A stretch of 64,000 nt of DNA from Notospermus geniculatus. Lineage: Eukaryota > Nemertea > Pilidiophora > Heteronemertea > Lineidae. The translations under genes were made by a program, and so were the position numbers. The notes under the pieces were generated by a model. The model did no database searches and had not been told where the DNA came from. It saw only the letters and a program-made list of their open reading frames with translations. Of this stretch, positions 25,386 through 35,199 are shown one piece after another. The stretch's first letter is position 1. Every line of letters begins with the position of its first letter. Location: positions 224,652-288,651 of the forward strand of contig NMRB01000261.1 in assembly GCA_002633025.1 (NCBI GenBank), given 5' to 3'.

Positions 25386-25604
25386 TTCTCAAATTCGCAG
25401 ATTTGCACACTTCCACCAAAATCTCAACCAGAACCTCGATCTGAAACCGGCTGACGTGACGCCATCCATGATTCAGTAATGGTCGAGTCTGATGCAACGC
25501 CTTCGATGTCACTGTCGTGGGATTGTCTGCATCATGTCATTCAGTTTCAGACCGAGGTTGTGGTTGTGGTTGAGATTTCGGCGGAAGTGCACAGATCTTC
25601 ATCG
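25381..25604. mobile_element. Foldback element next to the SINE
   Basis: Arms near 25390-25450 (CACTTCCACCAAAATCTCAA...) and 25540-25604 (...TTGAGATTTCGGCGGAAGTG) pair with few mismatches around a loop of about 90 bp. Confidence 0.7.
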
Positions 25605-25867
25605 TTTACGTCAATTTGAAAACGGTCTATACTGCTATGGCTTCAGCCCTGATGGAAACATACAATCATAAAGCAAATTGTAGAATCCTTCAGAATCAAC
25701 AAGAGGGAACCAAGATGATGATTCTTCATGAACTTGACACAAGGTCAGAGAAAGAAGTCCTTGTGAAGAGGAAACAACAAACCTGAGGCAAACAAGAGAG
25801 AAGAGGAATGAGGCATGCAATATGTTATTTCAATTCTGTTTCTAGGAGAAAGGCTACTACGGGTGCA

Positions 25868-26128
25868 TCACTTCTTTAGCGACATCTGTGACAACATGTT
25901 CGGCTTATTATGCATGAAACACGTAACATAATGTCGTTTCATGTTCCCTTTGCTTGTGAATGCCTTGGAACACATGGAGCATTTGAATGGTCTTTCCCCC
26001 GTGTGAATACGCATATGGACTTCATGGTTGAGACGATGTTGAGACCACACACCACAGATCGGACACTGACGAGCAGTTTTTACTGGGACTATTCTTTGTC
26101 CAAGGTGTTGATATCTTGCGTCACCAGA
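25868..26128 (-). CDS. Zinc-finger terminal exon ZF36 (2 fingers, one atypical)
   Basis: Acceptor TTTGTTTTTCCAG, phase 0, 86 codons. Helices are HRLNHEV and SKGNMKR. Finger 1 has Trp-Ser where a Phe is usual. In finger 2 the last zinc ligand is unusual: the helix His is followed by Y-V-T-C, giving a C2HC (H-x3-C) arrangement, or H-x6-H if the later His is used. A tail of about 15 residues ends in SLKK. There is no methionine before the fingers, so it must be spliced to an upstream coding exon. Confidence 0.87.
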   Translation of the reverse strand, partial: SGDARYQHLGQRIVPVKTARQCPICGVWSQHRLNHEVHMRIHTGERPFKCSMCSKAFTSKGNMKRHYVTCFMHNKPNMLSQMSLKK

Positions 26129-26582
26129 CTGGAAAAACAAAGGAGGGAATGCGATATTAGAGAGCTGAATCTCCACGACAAAATCTTAGTGAATAATGAG
26201 TGGTAACCTGCAGTGATAGTAGGAAGAAAATAGCGTGCGAGTGTATGATAGGACCCAATTCGCGAAACATGGGGCTGTGCATGCATACACGTACATGCAC
26301 AAGTGCATGTACTGCTTTCAAAACACCATATCAACCCTAAGTAAGCTGACCAAGAAACAGATGAACATGCAACCAGATAGTATAGCACAAAACGAATCCA
26401 CAATATGACCAAGATTGCAAAACACAAGTCTGTTTAGTAGCAATTACAAAACAATAGCACATCACCTCTCACAATCACCCAGAAAAGATAAACTGCAGAG
26501 TGAGCTAAGCCAGCGAAGTTGAGCCTGTCGCAAATAACAATGTCATAGTTGTCTGCCCTGAACATGCAAGATACCCAGAGGC

Positions 26583-26831
26583 CTAATGTGAACTAAGAGA
26601 TGATTCAAATTGTTTCCCGATGTGGATGAGATGGTGCTGTTTCAAATTCCCTTTAGTAGAAAAGCCCCTGCCACAAACTTGACACTTAAACGGGCGTTCT
26701 CCAGAGTGGTATCGCATATGTGTCACAAAGTTTGATTTGTTCTGTGATATTTTCCCGCAAATGTTGCACTGGAATCGATCTGGTCGAGTTTGTCCCATTC
26801 CTCGTGGCGGTCCATGAAATCTTGATTGAAA
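26583..26831 (-). CDS. Zinc-finger terminal exon ZF35 (2 fingers)
   Basis: Acceptor TTTCTATTTTTCCAG, phase 0, 82 codons, opening with FQSRFHGPPRGMGQTRP. Helices are NKSNFVT and TKGNLKQ, linked by SGERPF. Finger 1 lacks the aromatic core residue; finger 2 is canonical. Confidence 0.88.
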   Translation of the reverse strand, partial: FQSRFHGPPRGMGQTRPDRFQCNICGKISQNKSNFVTHMRYHSGERPFKCQVCGRGFSTKGNLKQHHLIHIGKQFESSLSSH

Positions 26832-27024
26832 CTGGAAAAATAGAAAGAAGGGTACATGAAATACTCTACATCAAGGTGTTTAAAATTCTGCACGGTCAGG
26901 AAGCTTTGGAAATCCTTTCAATGTGCAACAGCCTTGGGCGAGTCTCAAGAAATGCACAACTCACAATAGTGAATTTACACCAACTCCAGACAGCTGCAAA
27001 AAATTGACAACAAGACACTATCTT

Positions 27025-27292
27025 TTAGTTAGTTAGTTAGTCATTACCGGCGTCGTAACCCTGTTGGGTTTTTGCCGGAGGTATGGAGTCCACAATAGGC
27101 TACAGTCCACCTGTGTGGGGTCTTTTACTTGCCCTGGCATAGACACTCAGGTACAAGGGACCACAGCTTTCAGTCCCATCCCACGGACCCTCTAATATTT
27201 CACAATTTTATGTGCCTTCGCCCGGAGTCGAACTCGCGCCGACCCATTACACGGTTGGTAGTCAAGCGCGCTAACCACTCGACCACCGGGCT
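27025..27292 (-). mobile_element. tRNA-derived SINE with (CTAA)n tail
   Basis: Read on the minus strand, the head GCCCGGTGGTCGAGTGGTTA contains an A-box-like TGGTCGAGTGG, and GAGTTCGACTCC fits the B box. A core with GGGATGGGACTGAAAGC and CAAGTAAAAGACCCCA follows, and the element ends in CTAACTAACTAACTAA (27025-27041). The head is tRNA-like, but the tail and core show a retroposon, not a tRNA gene. Confidence 0.8.
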
Positions 27293-27499
27293 TAGACATT
27301 TTGACGATGAACAGAGAGTGGGACCTCCAAAGCAGACACCACTCACTGCCAAGGCCACACCTCTCTAACTAGGACACAAAAGCTCAATTCCAGAAGATTG
27401 TTCCTTTCAAATGAATGTAGAATGGCCAATGAAGCAGGACTTCGGAGATGCAATGCATGATTGATTAGGCAATGGAAAATGGGACTGCTCCATTACAGG

Positions 27500-27667
27500 T
27501 GCGGATCCAAGGGGGCGTACCCGGTGAATGCCACACTTTCGGTTATCAAATATGTAAAATCGACCATGAAATTGTGAAATTTGGAGCAAGTCATTGAAAT
27601 TCACTGCAGATTTCAATGTTTTTAGCACACTGCGCCCCCTCTTTCCCGAAATCATGGATCCGCCCCG
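27500..27667. mobile_element. Small MITE-like element with GCGGATCCA ends
   Basis: TGCGGATCCAAGGGGG at the left end faces ATGGATCCGCCCCGG at the right end. It resembles the ends of the element at 35208-35474, which suggests one family. Confidence 0.55.
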
Positions 27668-27756
27668 GTCTTCAAACAGTTCCACTTCACACATGCTGTC
27701 ACAGAGTTTAGATTGCAAAAAGGTCCAGGAAAAAATCAGGACAGCACTTCACTTCT

Positions 27757-28002
27757 TTACAGCAAGGGAGATGGATAGTGTTGCCTAATTATGTGCAACT
27801 TTAAAGTAGCTTTGCAAGTGAACCTTTTGTCACAATGCGGACATCCAAATGGTTTTTCTCCTGTATGGGTCCGCATGTGATATTCGTAATTTGCTTTGTG
27901 TAGTGACACTTTGCCACAGACATGGCACTGGAAACGCTTTCTCCCTGAACTTAATCCATGTTGAGGAACCATCTGAGTCATTCCACGTGCAGCGTAAGGA
28001 CC
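27757..28002 (-). CDS. Zinc-finger terminal exon ZF34 (2 fingers)
   Basis: Acceptor TTGTTTCTTGCAG, phase 0, 81 codons starting GPYAARGMTQ. Helices are HKANYEY and CKATLKL; finger 2 ends H-x4-H (HIIRQH). Finger 1 closely resembles that of ZF17 at the other end of the expanded block. The pair may mark the ancestral unit from which ZF18-ZF33 arose. Confidence 0.88.
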   Translation of the reverse strand, partial: GPYAARGMTQMVPQHGLSSGRKRFQCHVCGKVSLHKANYEYHMRTHTGEKPFGCPHCDKRFTCKATLKLHIIRQHYPSPLL

Positions 28003-28085
28003 CTGCAAGAAACAAAAGTAGGGCCATATATGTTGTGTTGCAATAGCAAGATCTAAAGAGCAGAAGAGATGGTGTCAAGTGTTAG

Positions 28086-28325
28086 CTATAACAAGTCTTT
28101 TATGTGGACAACTTCGTGGCTTCTCAAATATGACTTCACAGAGAAGCATTTTCCACAAATTTTGCATTGGAATGGTTTTTCTCCTGTATGGCTTCGCATG
28201 TGACGTTCAAAGTTTTGCTTGTGCTGTGAAACTTTGCCACAGATGTTGCACTGAAGGGGATTTCTTGCCAATGCCACTACCAGATCTTGATGTCCCGGAA
28301 CAGTGTGTTTCACCACATAGCGAGC
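28086..28325 (-). CDS. Zinc-finger terminal exon ZF33 (2 fingers, expanded subfamily)
   Basis: Acceptor TCTTCTTTTTACAG, phase 0, 79 codons. The [15 protein letters not shown] lead is that of the tandem subfamily. Helices are HKQNFER and VKSYLRS. The conserved intronic block CTCCTTCAC(A/G)AGTCCTGTCA occurs about 118 bp upstream, near 28443. Confidence 0.88.
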   Translation of the reverse strand, partial: ARYVVKHTVPGHQDLVVALARNPLQCNICGKVSQHKQNFERHMRSHTGEKPFQCKICGKCFSVKSYLRSHEVVHIKDLL

Positions 28326-28683
28326 CTGTAAAAAGAAGAGTATGGTTGTGAACGCCAACACATGAATCAAACAGACACACAGAGAGAGAGAGGCCTTTCA
28401 GGAAAATCCACTTGCCGAACATCATGCCTATCAAGAATGACTTTCCTCCTTCACGAGTCCTGTCAATTACAGAAGAGAACATAAGGCATGATTAAAACTA
28501 CATGTACTACATGCTACATGTACTTTCCCACTAGGTGCAAGGGCTCTGAAAAACCATCACAGCGATAATTCCTTCGTAATCAGCTTTTAATTCGTTTACA
28601 TCTATTGTCTCCATTTGAACTCAGCAATTCGAGAACTACATTTTTCAACTATAACAAGAATTTGAACAGCAGAAATGATGTTA

Positions 28684-28796
28684 TCAAGTGTTCGCAAACA
28701 CATCTCCCAAATGGACAACGCCATGGTTTTTCAAATTTGACTTCATGGAGAAGCATTTTCCACAAATTTTGCATTTGAATGGTTTTTCTCCTGTGT
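28684..28796 (-). CDS. Zinc-finger terminal exon ZF32, truncated by assembly joint
   Basis: Only the last 36 codons and the stop are present. They begin inside the TGEKPF linker and run through a second finger with helix MKSNLKN, ending ...DVFANT, like ZF31 and ZF29. The sequence breaks at the lone N (28797), beyond which the DNA is unrelated. The exon is probably complete in the real genome; the break looks technical rather than a pseudogene. Confidence 0.75.
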
Positions 28797-29196
28797 NAAT
28801 GAGTTTAAAAGAAAATTTCATCTGCTACACGATGATGTAAGTTTTACTGCCATGCGACCAACACAAATGGTTTATTTTCACGCCAGAAATAAATGGAAAT
28901 AACGTTAGAAAAAAGAGATTTCGGTCACATCGCTCGCAGCGCCACGTTGTGACGTTAGTGTGCGGGTTCCCCATTGGAGGAGAGAGAATTAGGTACGATG
29001 AAAACTAAAGCAAGCGATGATACTTTTCACACTAGGTGCGAAAAAGCCATCATAGCGATAATTCATTCATAATCTGGTTTTCCTTCTGTAAATCTGTTGT
29101 TTCCACTTGAACTCAGCAATTCGAGAACTACATTTTGAAGTCTACTAAAATGAAAATCTGCTCAAAACAAGAATCTGAACAGCAGAAATGATGCTA

Positions 29197-29445
29197 TCAA
29201 GTGTTCGGTGACATATCTCTCCAATGGACAACTCCGTGCTTTTTCAAATATGACCTCATGGAGAAGCATTTTCCACAAATTTTGCACTTGAATGGCTTCT
29301 CGCCTGTATGGCTTCGCATATGACCCTCGAAGTTTTGCCTATGTTGTGAAACTTTGCCACAGATGTGGCACCGAAGGGGATTTCTTGCCATTGCTGCTGC
29401 CAGCTCTTGATGTCCAGGAACACTGTGTTTCACCGCATAGCGACC
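29197..29445 (-). CDS. Zinc-finger terminal exon ZF31 (2 fingers, expanded subfamily)
   Basis: Acceptor TCTTCTTTTTACAG, phase 0, 82 codons. The lead is GRYAVKHSVPGHQEL, the helices HRQNFEG and MRSYLKK. The C terminus HWRDMSPNT is shared only with ZF29 and, in part, ZF32, and defines one of two tail types in the block. Confidence 0.88.
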   Translation of the reverse strand, partial: GRYAVKHSVPGHQELAAAMARNPLRCHICGKVSQHRQNFEGHMRSHTGEKPFKCKICGKCFSMRSYLKKHGVVHWRDMSPNT

Positions 29446-29971
29446 CTGTAAAAAGAAGAGTATGGTTGTGAACACCAACGCATGATAACGGCAAAAAGGC
29501 CTTTGAGGAAAATCTGTCAATTGGAGAAGACAGCATTAGGTAAAAACTTCATAAGTATACTTTTCCCACTGAGTGCTAGGGCTCTGAAAGCCATCATAGA
29601 CACACAGCGATAATTTGTGACCCTCCATCACAAAACCAGTCGAAAGTCGCTCTGAGTCTGAGTTTGGCAGGTTGGGACCGAATTATCTGTCAATTTCAGT
29701 TTTGTCTGTCTGTTGTGAAGTCTGAGTGATTCTATTTCTGCCTTTGTCTCCTGGTGTCATCTCAGCACGTTTAGGCTCATTTTCCGTGCGACTTCGGACT
29801 GGTTTTGTGTTGGAGGGTCACATTTATTCATATCTGGTTTTTTTTCTGTTTATACATCTACATGTATTGTCTCCACTTGAACTCTGCAATTCAAGAACCA
29901 CATTTTGAAGTCAACTAAAATGAAAATCTGCTGTACCAGAATCTGAATAGCAGAAATAATTCTATCAAGCG

Positions 29972-30214
29972 TTAGTTATACATGGCCCTCAGGTGGATAA
30001 TTTCATGGGATCTCAGATTCCATTTTGCAGAGAAGCATTTTCCACAAGTTTTGCATTTGAATGGTTTCTCGCCTGTATGGCTTCGCATATGACATTCGAG
30101 GTGTTGCTTATGTTGTGTAACTTTGCCACAGATGTGGCACCGAAGGGGATTTCTTGCCATTGCCGCTGCCAGATCTTGATGTCCAGGAACAGTGTGTTTT
30201 ACCACATAACGACC
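29972..30214 (-). CDS. Zinc-finger terminal exon ZF30 (2 fingers, expanded subfamily)
   Basis: Phase 0, 80 codons, with tail type HLRAMYN. Helices are HKQHLEC and AKWNLRS. An AATAAA on the minus strand near 29822 is about 150 bp past the stop and may serve as its own poly(A) signal. Confidence 0.88.
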   Translation of the reverse strand, partial: GRYVVKHTVPGHQDLAAAMARNPLRCHICGKVTQHKQHLECHMRSHTGEKPFKCKTCGKCFSAKWNLRSHEIIHLRAMYN

Positions 30215-30639
30215 CTGTAAAAAGAAGAGTATGGTTGTGAACGCCAACACATGAATGACGAATCTTTCAGGAAAATCCGATCAAAAATAACATTCCTCCT
30301 TCACAAGTCCTGTCAATTGGAGGAGAGAGAATTAGATATGATTAAAACTTAAGCAAGTGATGATACTTTTCACACTATGTGCGACGGCCCTGAAAAAGCC
30401 ACCACAGTGATAATTCATTCATAATGTGGGGAGCCTAGTGGTATAATCATGATGAAATTTGTTTCATCGGATTTGATGGTTCATATTAAAAAGTTTTCCT
30501 TGGACTTGGAGTGTCCCAGAACCCCGTCAGCAACCGCCCACCACTCTCATTTTTCTGAGCACATCCCTGTATATTTTCAAGTCCACTAAAATGAAAATCT
30601 GCTGTAACAACAAGAATCTGAACAGCAGAAATGATGCTT

Positions 30640-30888
30640 TCAAGTGTTTGGTGACATATTTCTCCAATGGACAACTCCGTGCTTTTTCAAAGATGACTTC
30701 ATGGAGAAGCATTTTCCACAAGTTTTGCATTTGAATGGCTTCTCGCCTGTATGGCTTCGCATATGACACTCGAAGTTTTGCCTATGTTGTGAAACTTTGC
30801 CGCAAATGTGGCACCGAAGGGGATTTCTTGCCATTGCTGCTGCCAGCTCTTGATGTCCAGGAACACTGTGTTTCACCACATAGTGACT
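30640..30888 (-). CDS. Zinc-finger terminal exon ZF29 (2 fingers, expanded subfamily)
   Basis: Phase 0, 82 codons. Its first half is almost identical to ZF28 (SHYVVKHSVPGHQEL against SRYVVKHSVPGHQEL, same HRQNFEC helix). The second finger (MKSSLKK) and tail (HWRNMSPNT) match ZF31 instead. Confidence 0.88.
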   Translation of the reverse strand, partial: SHYVVKHSVPGHQELAAAMARNPLRCHICGKVSQHRQNFECHMRSHTGEKPFKCKTCGKCFSMKSSLKKHGVVHWRNMSPNT

Positions 30889-31451
30889 CTGTAAAAAGAA
30901 GAGTATGGTTGTGAACACCAACATATGATAACGACAAAAAGGCCTTTCAGGAAAATCTGATCAAGAATACTTTCCTCCTTCACAAGTCCTGTCAATTGGA
31001 GAAGGCAGCATTAGGTAAAAACTTCATAAGTACCGGTAAATAACTAATGATACTTTTCCCACTAAGTGTAGGGCTCTGAAAGCCATCATAGACACACAGC
31101 GATAATTTGTGACCCTCCACCACAAAACCAGTTGGAAGTCGTTCTGAGTTTGGCAGGTTGGGACCAAATGATCTGTCAATTTCAGTATTGTCTGTCTATT
31201 GTGAAGTCTGAGTGATTCTATTTCTTTCATTATCTCCTGCTGTCATCTCAGTACGTTTAGGCTCATTTTCGTGCGACTTCCGACTGGTTTTGTGTTGGAG
31301 GGTAACATTTACTCATAATCTGGTTTTTCTTCTGTTTATACATGTATTGTCTCCACTTGAACTCTGCAATTCGAGAACCACATTTTGAAGTCAACTAAAA
31401 TGAAAATCTGCTGTACCAGAATCTGAATAGCAGAAATAATGCTATCAAGCC

Positions 31452-31694
31452 TTAGTTATACATGTCCCTCAGGTGGATAACTTCATGGGTTCTCAAATTC
31501 CATTTCACAGAGAAGCATTTTCCACAAGTTTTGCATTTGAATGGTTTCTCGCCTGTATGGCTTCGCATATGACACTCGAAGTTTTGCCTATGTTGTGAAA
31601 CTTTGCCGCAAATGTGGCACCGAAGGGGATTTCTTGCCATTGCTGCTGCCAGCTCTTGATGTCCAGGAACACTGTGTTTCACCACATAGCGACT
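31452..31694 (-). CDS. Zinc-finger terminal exon ZF28 (2 fingers, mosaic)
   Basis: Phase 0, 80 codons. Helices are HRQNFEC and VKWNLRT. The lead and finger 1 follow ZF29; finger 2 and the HLRDMYN tail follow ZF27. The sequence past the stop also resembles that of ZF27 and ZF30. This pattern fits unequal crossing-over or gene conversion between tandem exons. Confidence 0.88.
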   Translation of the reverse strand, partial: SRYVVKHSVPGHQELAAAMARNPLRCHICGKVSQHRQNFECHMRSHTGEKPFKCKTCGKCFSVKWNLRTHEVIHLRDMYN

Positions 31695-32053
31695 CTGTAA
31701 AAAGAAGAGTATGGTTGTGAACACCAACATATGATAACGACAAAAAGGCCTTTCAGGAAAATCTGATCAAGAATACTTTCCTCCTTCACAAGTCCTGTCA
31801 ATTGGAGAAGACAGCATTAGGTAAAAACTTCATAAGTAACTGATGATACTTTTCCCACTAAGTGCTCTAAAAGCCATCATAGACACAGCGATAATTTATT
31901 CATAATCTGGTTTTTCTTCCGTTTATCATGTTTATGCATCTACAAGTATTGTCTCCACTTGAACTCTGCAATTCGAGAACCACATTTTGAAGTCAACTAA
32001 AATGAAAATCAGCTGTACAAGAATCTGAATAGGAGAAATAATTCTATCAAGCC

Positions 32054-32296
32054 TTAGTTATACATGTCCCTCAGGTGGATAATTTCATGGGTTCTCAAAT
32101 TCCATTTCACAGAGAAGCATTTTCCACAAGTTTTGCATTTGAATGGTTTCTCGCCTGTATGGCTTCGCATATGACGTTCAAAATTTTGCCTATGTTGTGA
32201 AACTTTGCCGCAGATGTGGCACCGAAGGGGATATCTTGCCATTGCCGCTGCCAGATCTTGATGTCCAGGAACAGTACGTGTCCAAGCATAGCGACC
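32054..32296 (-). CDS. Zinc-finger terminal exon ZF27 (2 fingers, expanded subfamily)
   Basis: Phase 0, 80 codons. The lead [15 protein letters not shown] is the most changed of the block. Helices are HRQNFER and VKWNLRT. AATAAA on the minus strand near 31893 lies about 160 bp past the stop. Confidence 0.88.
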   Translation of the reverse strand, partial: GRYAWTRTVPGHQDLAAAMARYPLRCHICGKVSQHRQNFERHMRSHTGEKPFKCKTCGKCFSVKWNLRTHEIIHLRDMYN

Positions 32297-32457
32297 CTGT
32301 AAAAAGAAAAGCATGGTTGTGAATGCCAACATGAATCAAGAAGAGACCTTTCAGGAAATCCAAGCATCACGCCGATCAAGAATCACTTTCCTCCTTCACA
32401 AGTCCTGTCAATTGGAAAAGAAAAACATTAGGCACAACCAGTAATTCACAAGTGGAG

Positions 32458-33170
32458 GGTCACATATGGATAACATATATTCTAATATACTAATATACTC
32501 CTTATTATCACGATTACTAATAAATTTAATGAATAATACTAATGGAAATGCATTGTAATAGTAGCAAGGGTAATAGAAACTAGAATTGTAAATACGCTGA
32601 ATTGCGAATTTGCTGACCTCCACACCGACACAGACGTGAACTTCACCATCATAACACGCTGAAATTATCAAAGCCGACTCATCTGAAACTGATGCGAACA
32701 CATGCACGCCGCCATGCTGATCTGAATCACAGTGAGTAATTATCATTTCGATCGCTGATTGATTGGCCAAATGGCTGACCTAGAAATTATACAATTCCAG
32801 GAACATGCATAGTGTGCGTGACGTCACAGTGCATCCGGGAAAATTTATGCAATGACGTCAGCAAAAACTGAGTCATGGCCGCCGCGTTGCTCGGGAAGAT
32901 GTCATGGATTGTTGACTGCGCCAAGAGCATGGCGAGCCGGCAAATTTCATCAAAAATTGCCCCAAACTCAGTCAATATTGCAAATAACTTAAATTCCAGC
33001 CTTTCATCAATGGAGACATTTATATTTAAGATTCTGTGAAAATTTGAGCGAATTCTGTTGAGTAGTTTTTGTAAAACCGCGCCCCCAAGTGATTGACGAG
33101 ATCCATAGAAGAAACCCAGTGAAACCAGTATGTGAAACCATATAAATGAAACCATAATGATGCAATCAAC
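32458..33170. other. Non-array sequence interrupting the tandem block
   Basis: About 700 bp between ZF27 and ZF26 that does not follow the spacer pattern of the other units. It includes a stretch rich in GACGTCA words. Minus-strand ORFs here have no recognisable domain. It may be an inserted repeat, but no terminal repeats were seen. Confidence 0.4.
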
Positions 33171-33185
33171 TGTTAGCTATAGGGC

Positions 33186-33422
33186 CTACAACTTCCGCAG
33201 GTGGGTGACTTCGTGACGTTTCATACTACATTTTGCAGAGAAGCATTTTCCACAAGTTTGGCATTTGAATGGCTTCTCGCCTGTATGGCTTCGCATATGA
33301 AATTCGAAGTGTTGCTTATGTCCTGTAACTTTGCCGCAGATGTGGCACCGAAGTGGATATCTTGCCATTGCCGCTGCCAGCTCTTGATGTCCAGGAACAG
33401 TGTGTTTCACCGCATAGTGACC
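33186..33422 (-). CDS. Zinc-finger terminal exon ZF26 (2 fingers, altered acceptor)
   Basis: Phase 0, 78 codons, lead [15 protein letters not shown], helices HKQHFEF and AKCSMKR. The acceptor reads CTTCTTTTTAG, where sister exons have CTTTTTACAG. Two bases are lost but an AG and the phase are kept, so splicing may be weaker yet possible. Confidence 0.86.
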   Translation of the reverse strand, partial: GHYAVKHTVPGHQELAAAMARYPLRCHICGKVTGHKQHFEFHMRSHTGEKPFKCQTCGKCFSAKCSMKRHEVTHLRKL

Positions 33423-33749
33423 CTAAAAAGAAGAGCATTGTTGTGAATACAGACACATGAATCAAGAAGAGGGCTTTCAGGAAAATCCACTCCGTGAACA
33501 TCACGCTGATCAATCAAGAATAACTTTCCTCCTTCACAAGTCCTGTCAACTGGAGAAGAGAGAATTAGGTATGATTAAAACTTATGCAAGCGATTATACT
33601 ATTCCCACTAGGTGAGAGTTTGCTGAAAACCCATCACCCTGTAAAAGGAGTATTCTAATATATTCCTTATGACAAATATGAATAGTAGTACCGGTAATGA
33701 AAATGCATTGTAATACTAGCATGGACAACAGAAATGATGCAATCAACTG

Positions 33750-33992
33750 TTAGCTAGGCAACTTCCACAGGTGGCCATTTTCGTGAACTTTCAAAGTACA
33801 TTTTGCAGGGAAGCATTTTCCACAAATTCTGCATTTGAATGGCTTCTCTCCTGTATGACGTCGCATATGATATTCAAAACTTCCCCTATCTCGTGAAACT
33901 TTGCCGCAGATGTGGCACCGACGATTATTTCTTGCTATTGCTATTTCTTGATCTTGATGTCCAGGAACAGTCTTTTTCACCACATAGCGACC
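33750..33992 (-). CDS. Zinc-finger terminal exon ZF25 (2 fingers, expanded subfamily)
   Basis: Phase 0, 80 codons. Pair with ZF24: both have the KKTVPGHQDQEIAIARNN lead and a DR-SFEY first helix. The second helix is AKCTLKV. Tail HLWKLPS. Confidence 0.88.
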   Translation of the reverse strand, partial: GRYVVKKTVPGHQDQEIAIARNNRRCHICGKVSRDRGSFEYHMRRHTGEKPFKCRICGKCFPAKCTLKVHENGHLWKLPS

Positions 33993-34314
33993 CTGTAAAA
34001 AGAAGGGAATGGTTGTGAATACAGACACATGAATCAAGAAGAGGGCTTTCAGGAAAATCCACTCCGTGAACATCACGCCGATCAATCAAGAATAACTTTC
34101 CTCCTTCACAAGTCCTGTCAATTGGAGAAGAGAGAATTAGGTATGATTAAAACTTAAGCGATGATATTATTCCCACAGCACTGAAAAGCCATCACCCTGT
34201 AAAAAGAGTATTCAAATACATGTATATTCCCTATGACTAATAAACTTAATGAATAGTAGTAATGGAAATGCATTGTAATACTAGCATGGAAAACAGAAAT
34301 GATGCAATCAACTG

Positions 34315-34557
34315 TTAGCTAGGCAACTTCCACAGGTGGCCATTTTCGTGAACTTTCAAAGTATGTTTTATAGGGAAGCATTTTCCACAAATTCTGCATT
34401 TGAATGGCTTCTCTCCTGTATGGCGTCGCATATGATATTCAAAACTTCTCCTATCTCTTGAAACTTTGCCGCAGATGTGGCACCGACGATTATTTCTTGC
34501 TATTGCTATTTCTTGATCTTGATGTCCAGGAACAGTCTTTTTCACCACATAGCGACC
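34315..34557 (-). CDS. Zinc-finger terminal exon ZF24 (2 fingers, expanded subfamily)
   Basis: Phase 0, 80 codons. Differs from ZF25 at only a few residues, and these are concentrated in the helices (DRRSFEY, IKHTLKV). It is a recent duplicate whose changes are biased towards DNA-contact positions. Confidence 0.88.
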   Translation of the reverse strand, partial: GRYVVKKTVPGHQDQEIAIARNNRRCHICGKVSRDRRSFEYHMRRHTGEKPFKCRICGKCFPIKHTLKVHENGHLWKLPS

Positions 34558-34877
34558 CTGTAAAAAGAAGGGTATGGTTGTGAATGCCACGACATAAATC
34601 AAGAAGAGGCCTTTCAGGAATATCCACTCGCTGAACTTCACATGGATCAATCAAAAATAACATTCCTCCTTCACAAGTCCTGTCAATTGGAGGAGAGGGG
34701 ATTAGGTATGATTAAAACTTAAAGCAAGTGATGATACTTTTCCCATTAGGTGCGAGGACGCTGAAAATGAAATCACCCTGTAAAAAGATTCCTTATTACC
34801 AATAAATTTTTAATTCATAATTTTACTAAAAATGGAAATGCATTTTAATACTAGCGTGCACAACAGAAATGATGCAA

Positions 34878-35120
34878 TCAACTAGGTAACTTCCACAGGT
34901 GGGTAATTTCGTGACTTTTCATACTCCATTTTGCAGTGAAGCGTTTTCCACAAGTTTTGCATTTGAATGGCTTCTCGCCTGTATGGCTTCGCATATGAAC
35001 ATCGAAGTGTTGCCTATGTCGTAAAACTTTGCCGCAGATGTGGCACCGAAGGTTATTTCTTGCCATTGCAACTGCCAGATCTTGATGTCCAGGAACAGTG
35101 TGATTCACCGCATAGCGACC
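34878..35120 (-). CDS. Zinc-finger terminal exon ZF23 (2 fingers, expanded subfamily)
   Basis: Phase 0, 80 codons, lead [15 protein letters not shown], helices HRQHFDV and AKWSMKS. Its upstream intronic block is displaced to about 430 bp from the acceptor by the insertion at 35208-35522. In sister exons the distance is 80-120 bp. Confidence 0.88.
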   Translation of the reverse strand, partial: GRYAVNHTVPGHQDLAVAMARNNLRCHICGKVLRHRQHFDVHMRSHTGEKPFKCKTCGKRFTAKWSMKSHEITHLWKLPS

Positions 35121-35199
35121 CTGTAAAAAAGAAGAGTTCGGTTGTTATTGCCAACACATGAATCAAGAGGATGCCTTTCAGAAATATCCACTCGCTGAA

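Noticed and set aside
27220-27292. tRNA gene candidate
   Set aside because: A and B boxes are present, but the cloverleaf is poor and it is followed by a SINE core and a CTAA tail.
32787-33155. Minus-strand ORF of 122 codons
   Set aside because: No domain, no matching phase-0 acceptor and no zinc-finger residues; probably chance.
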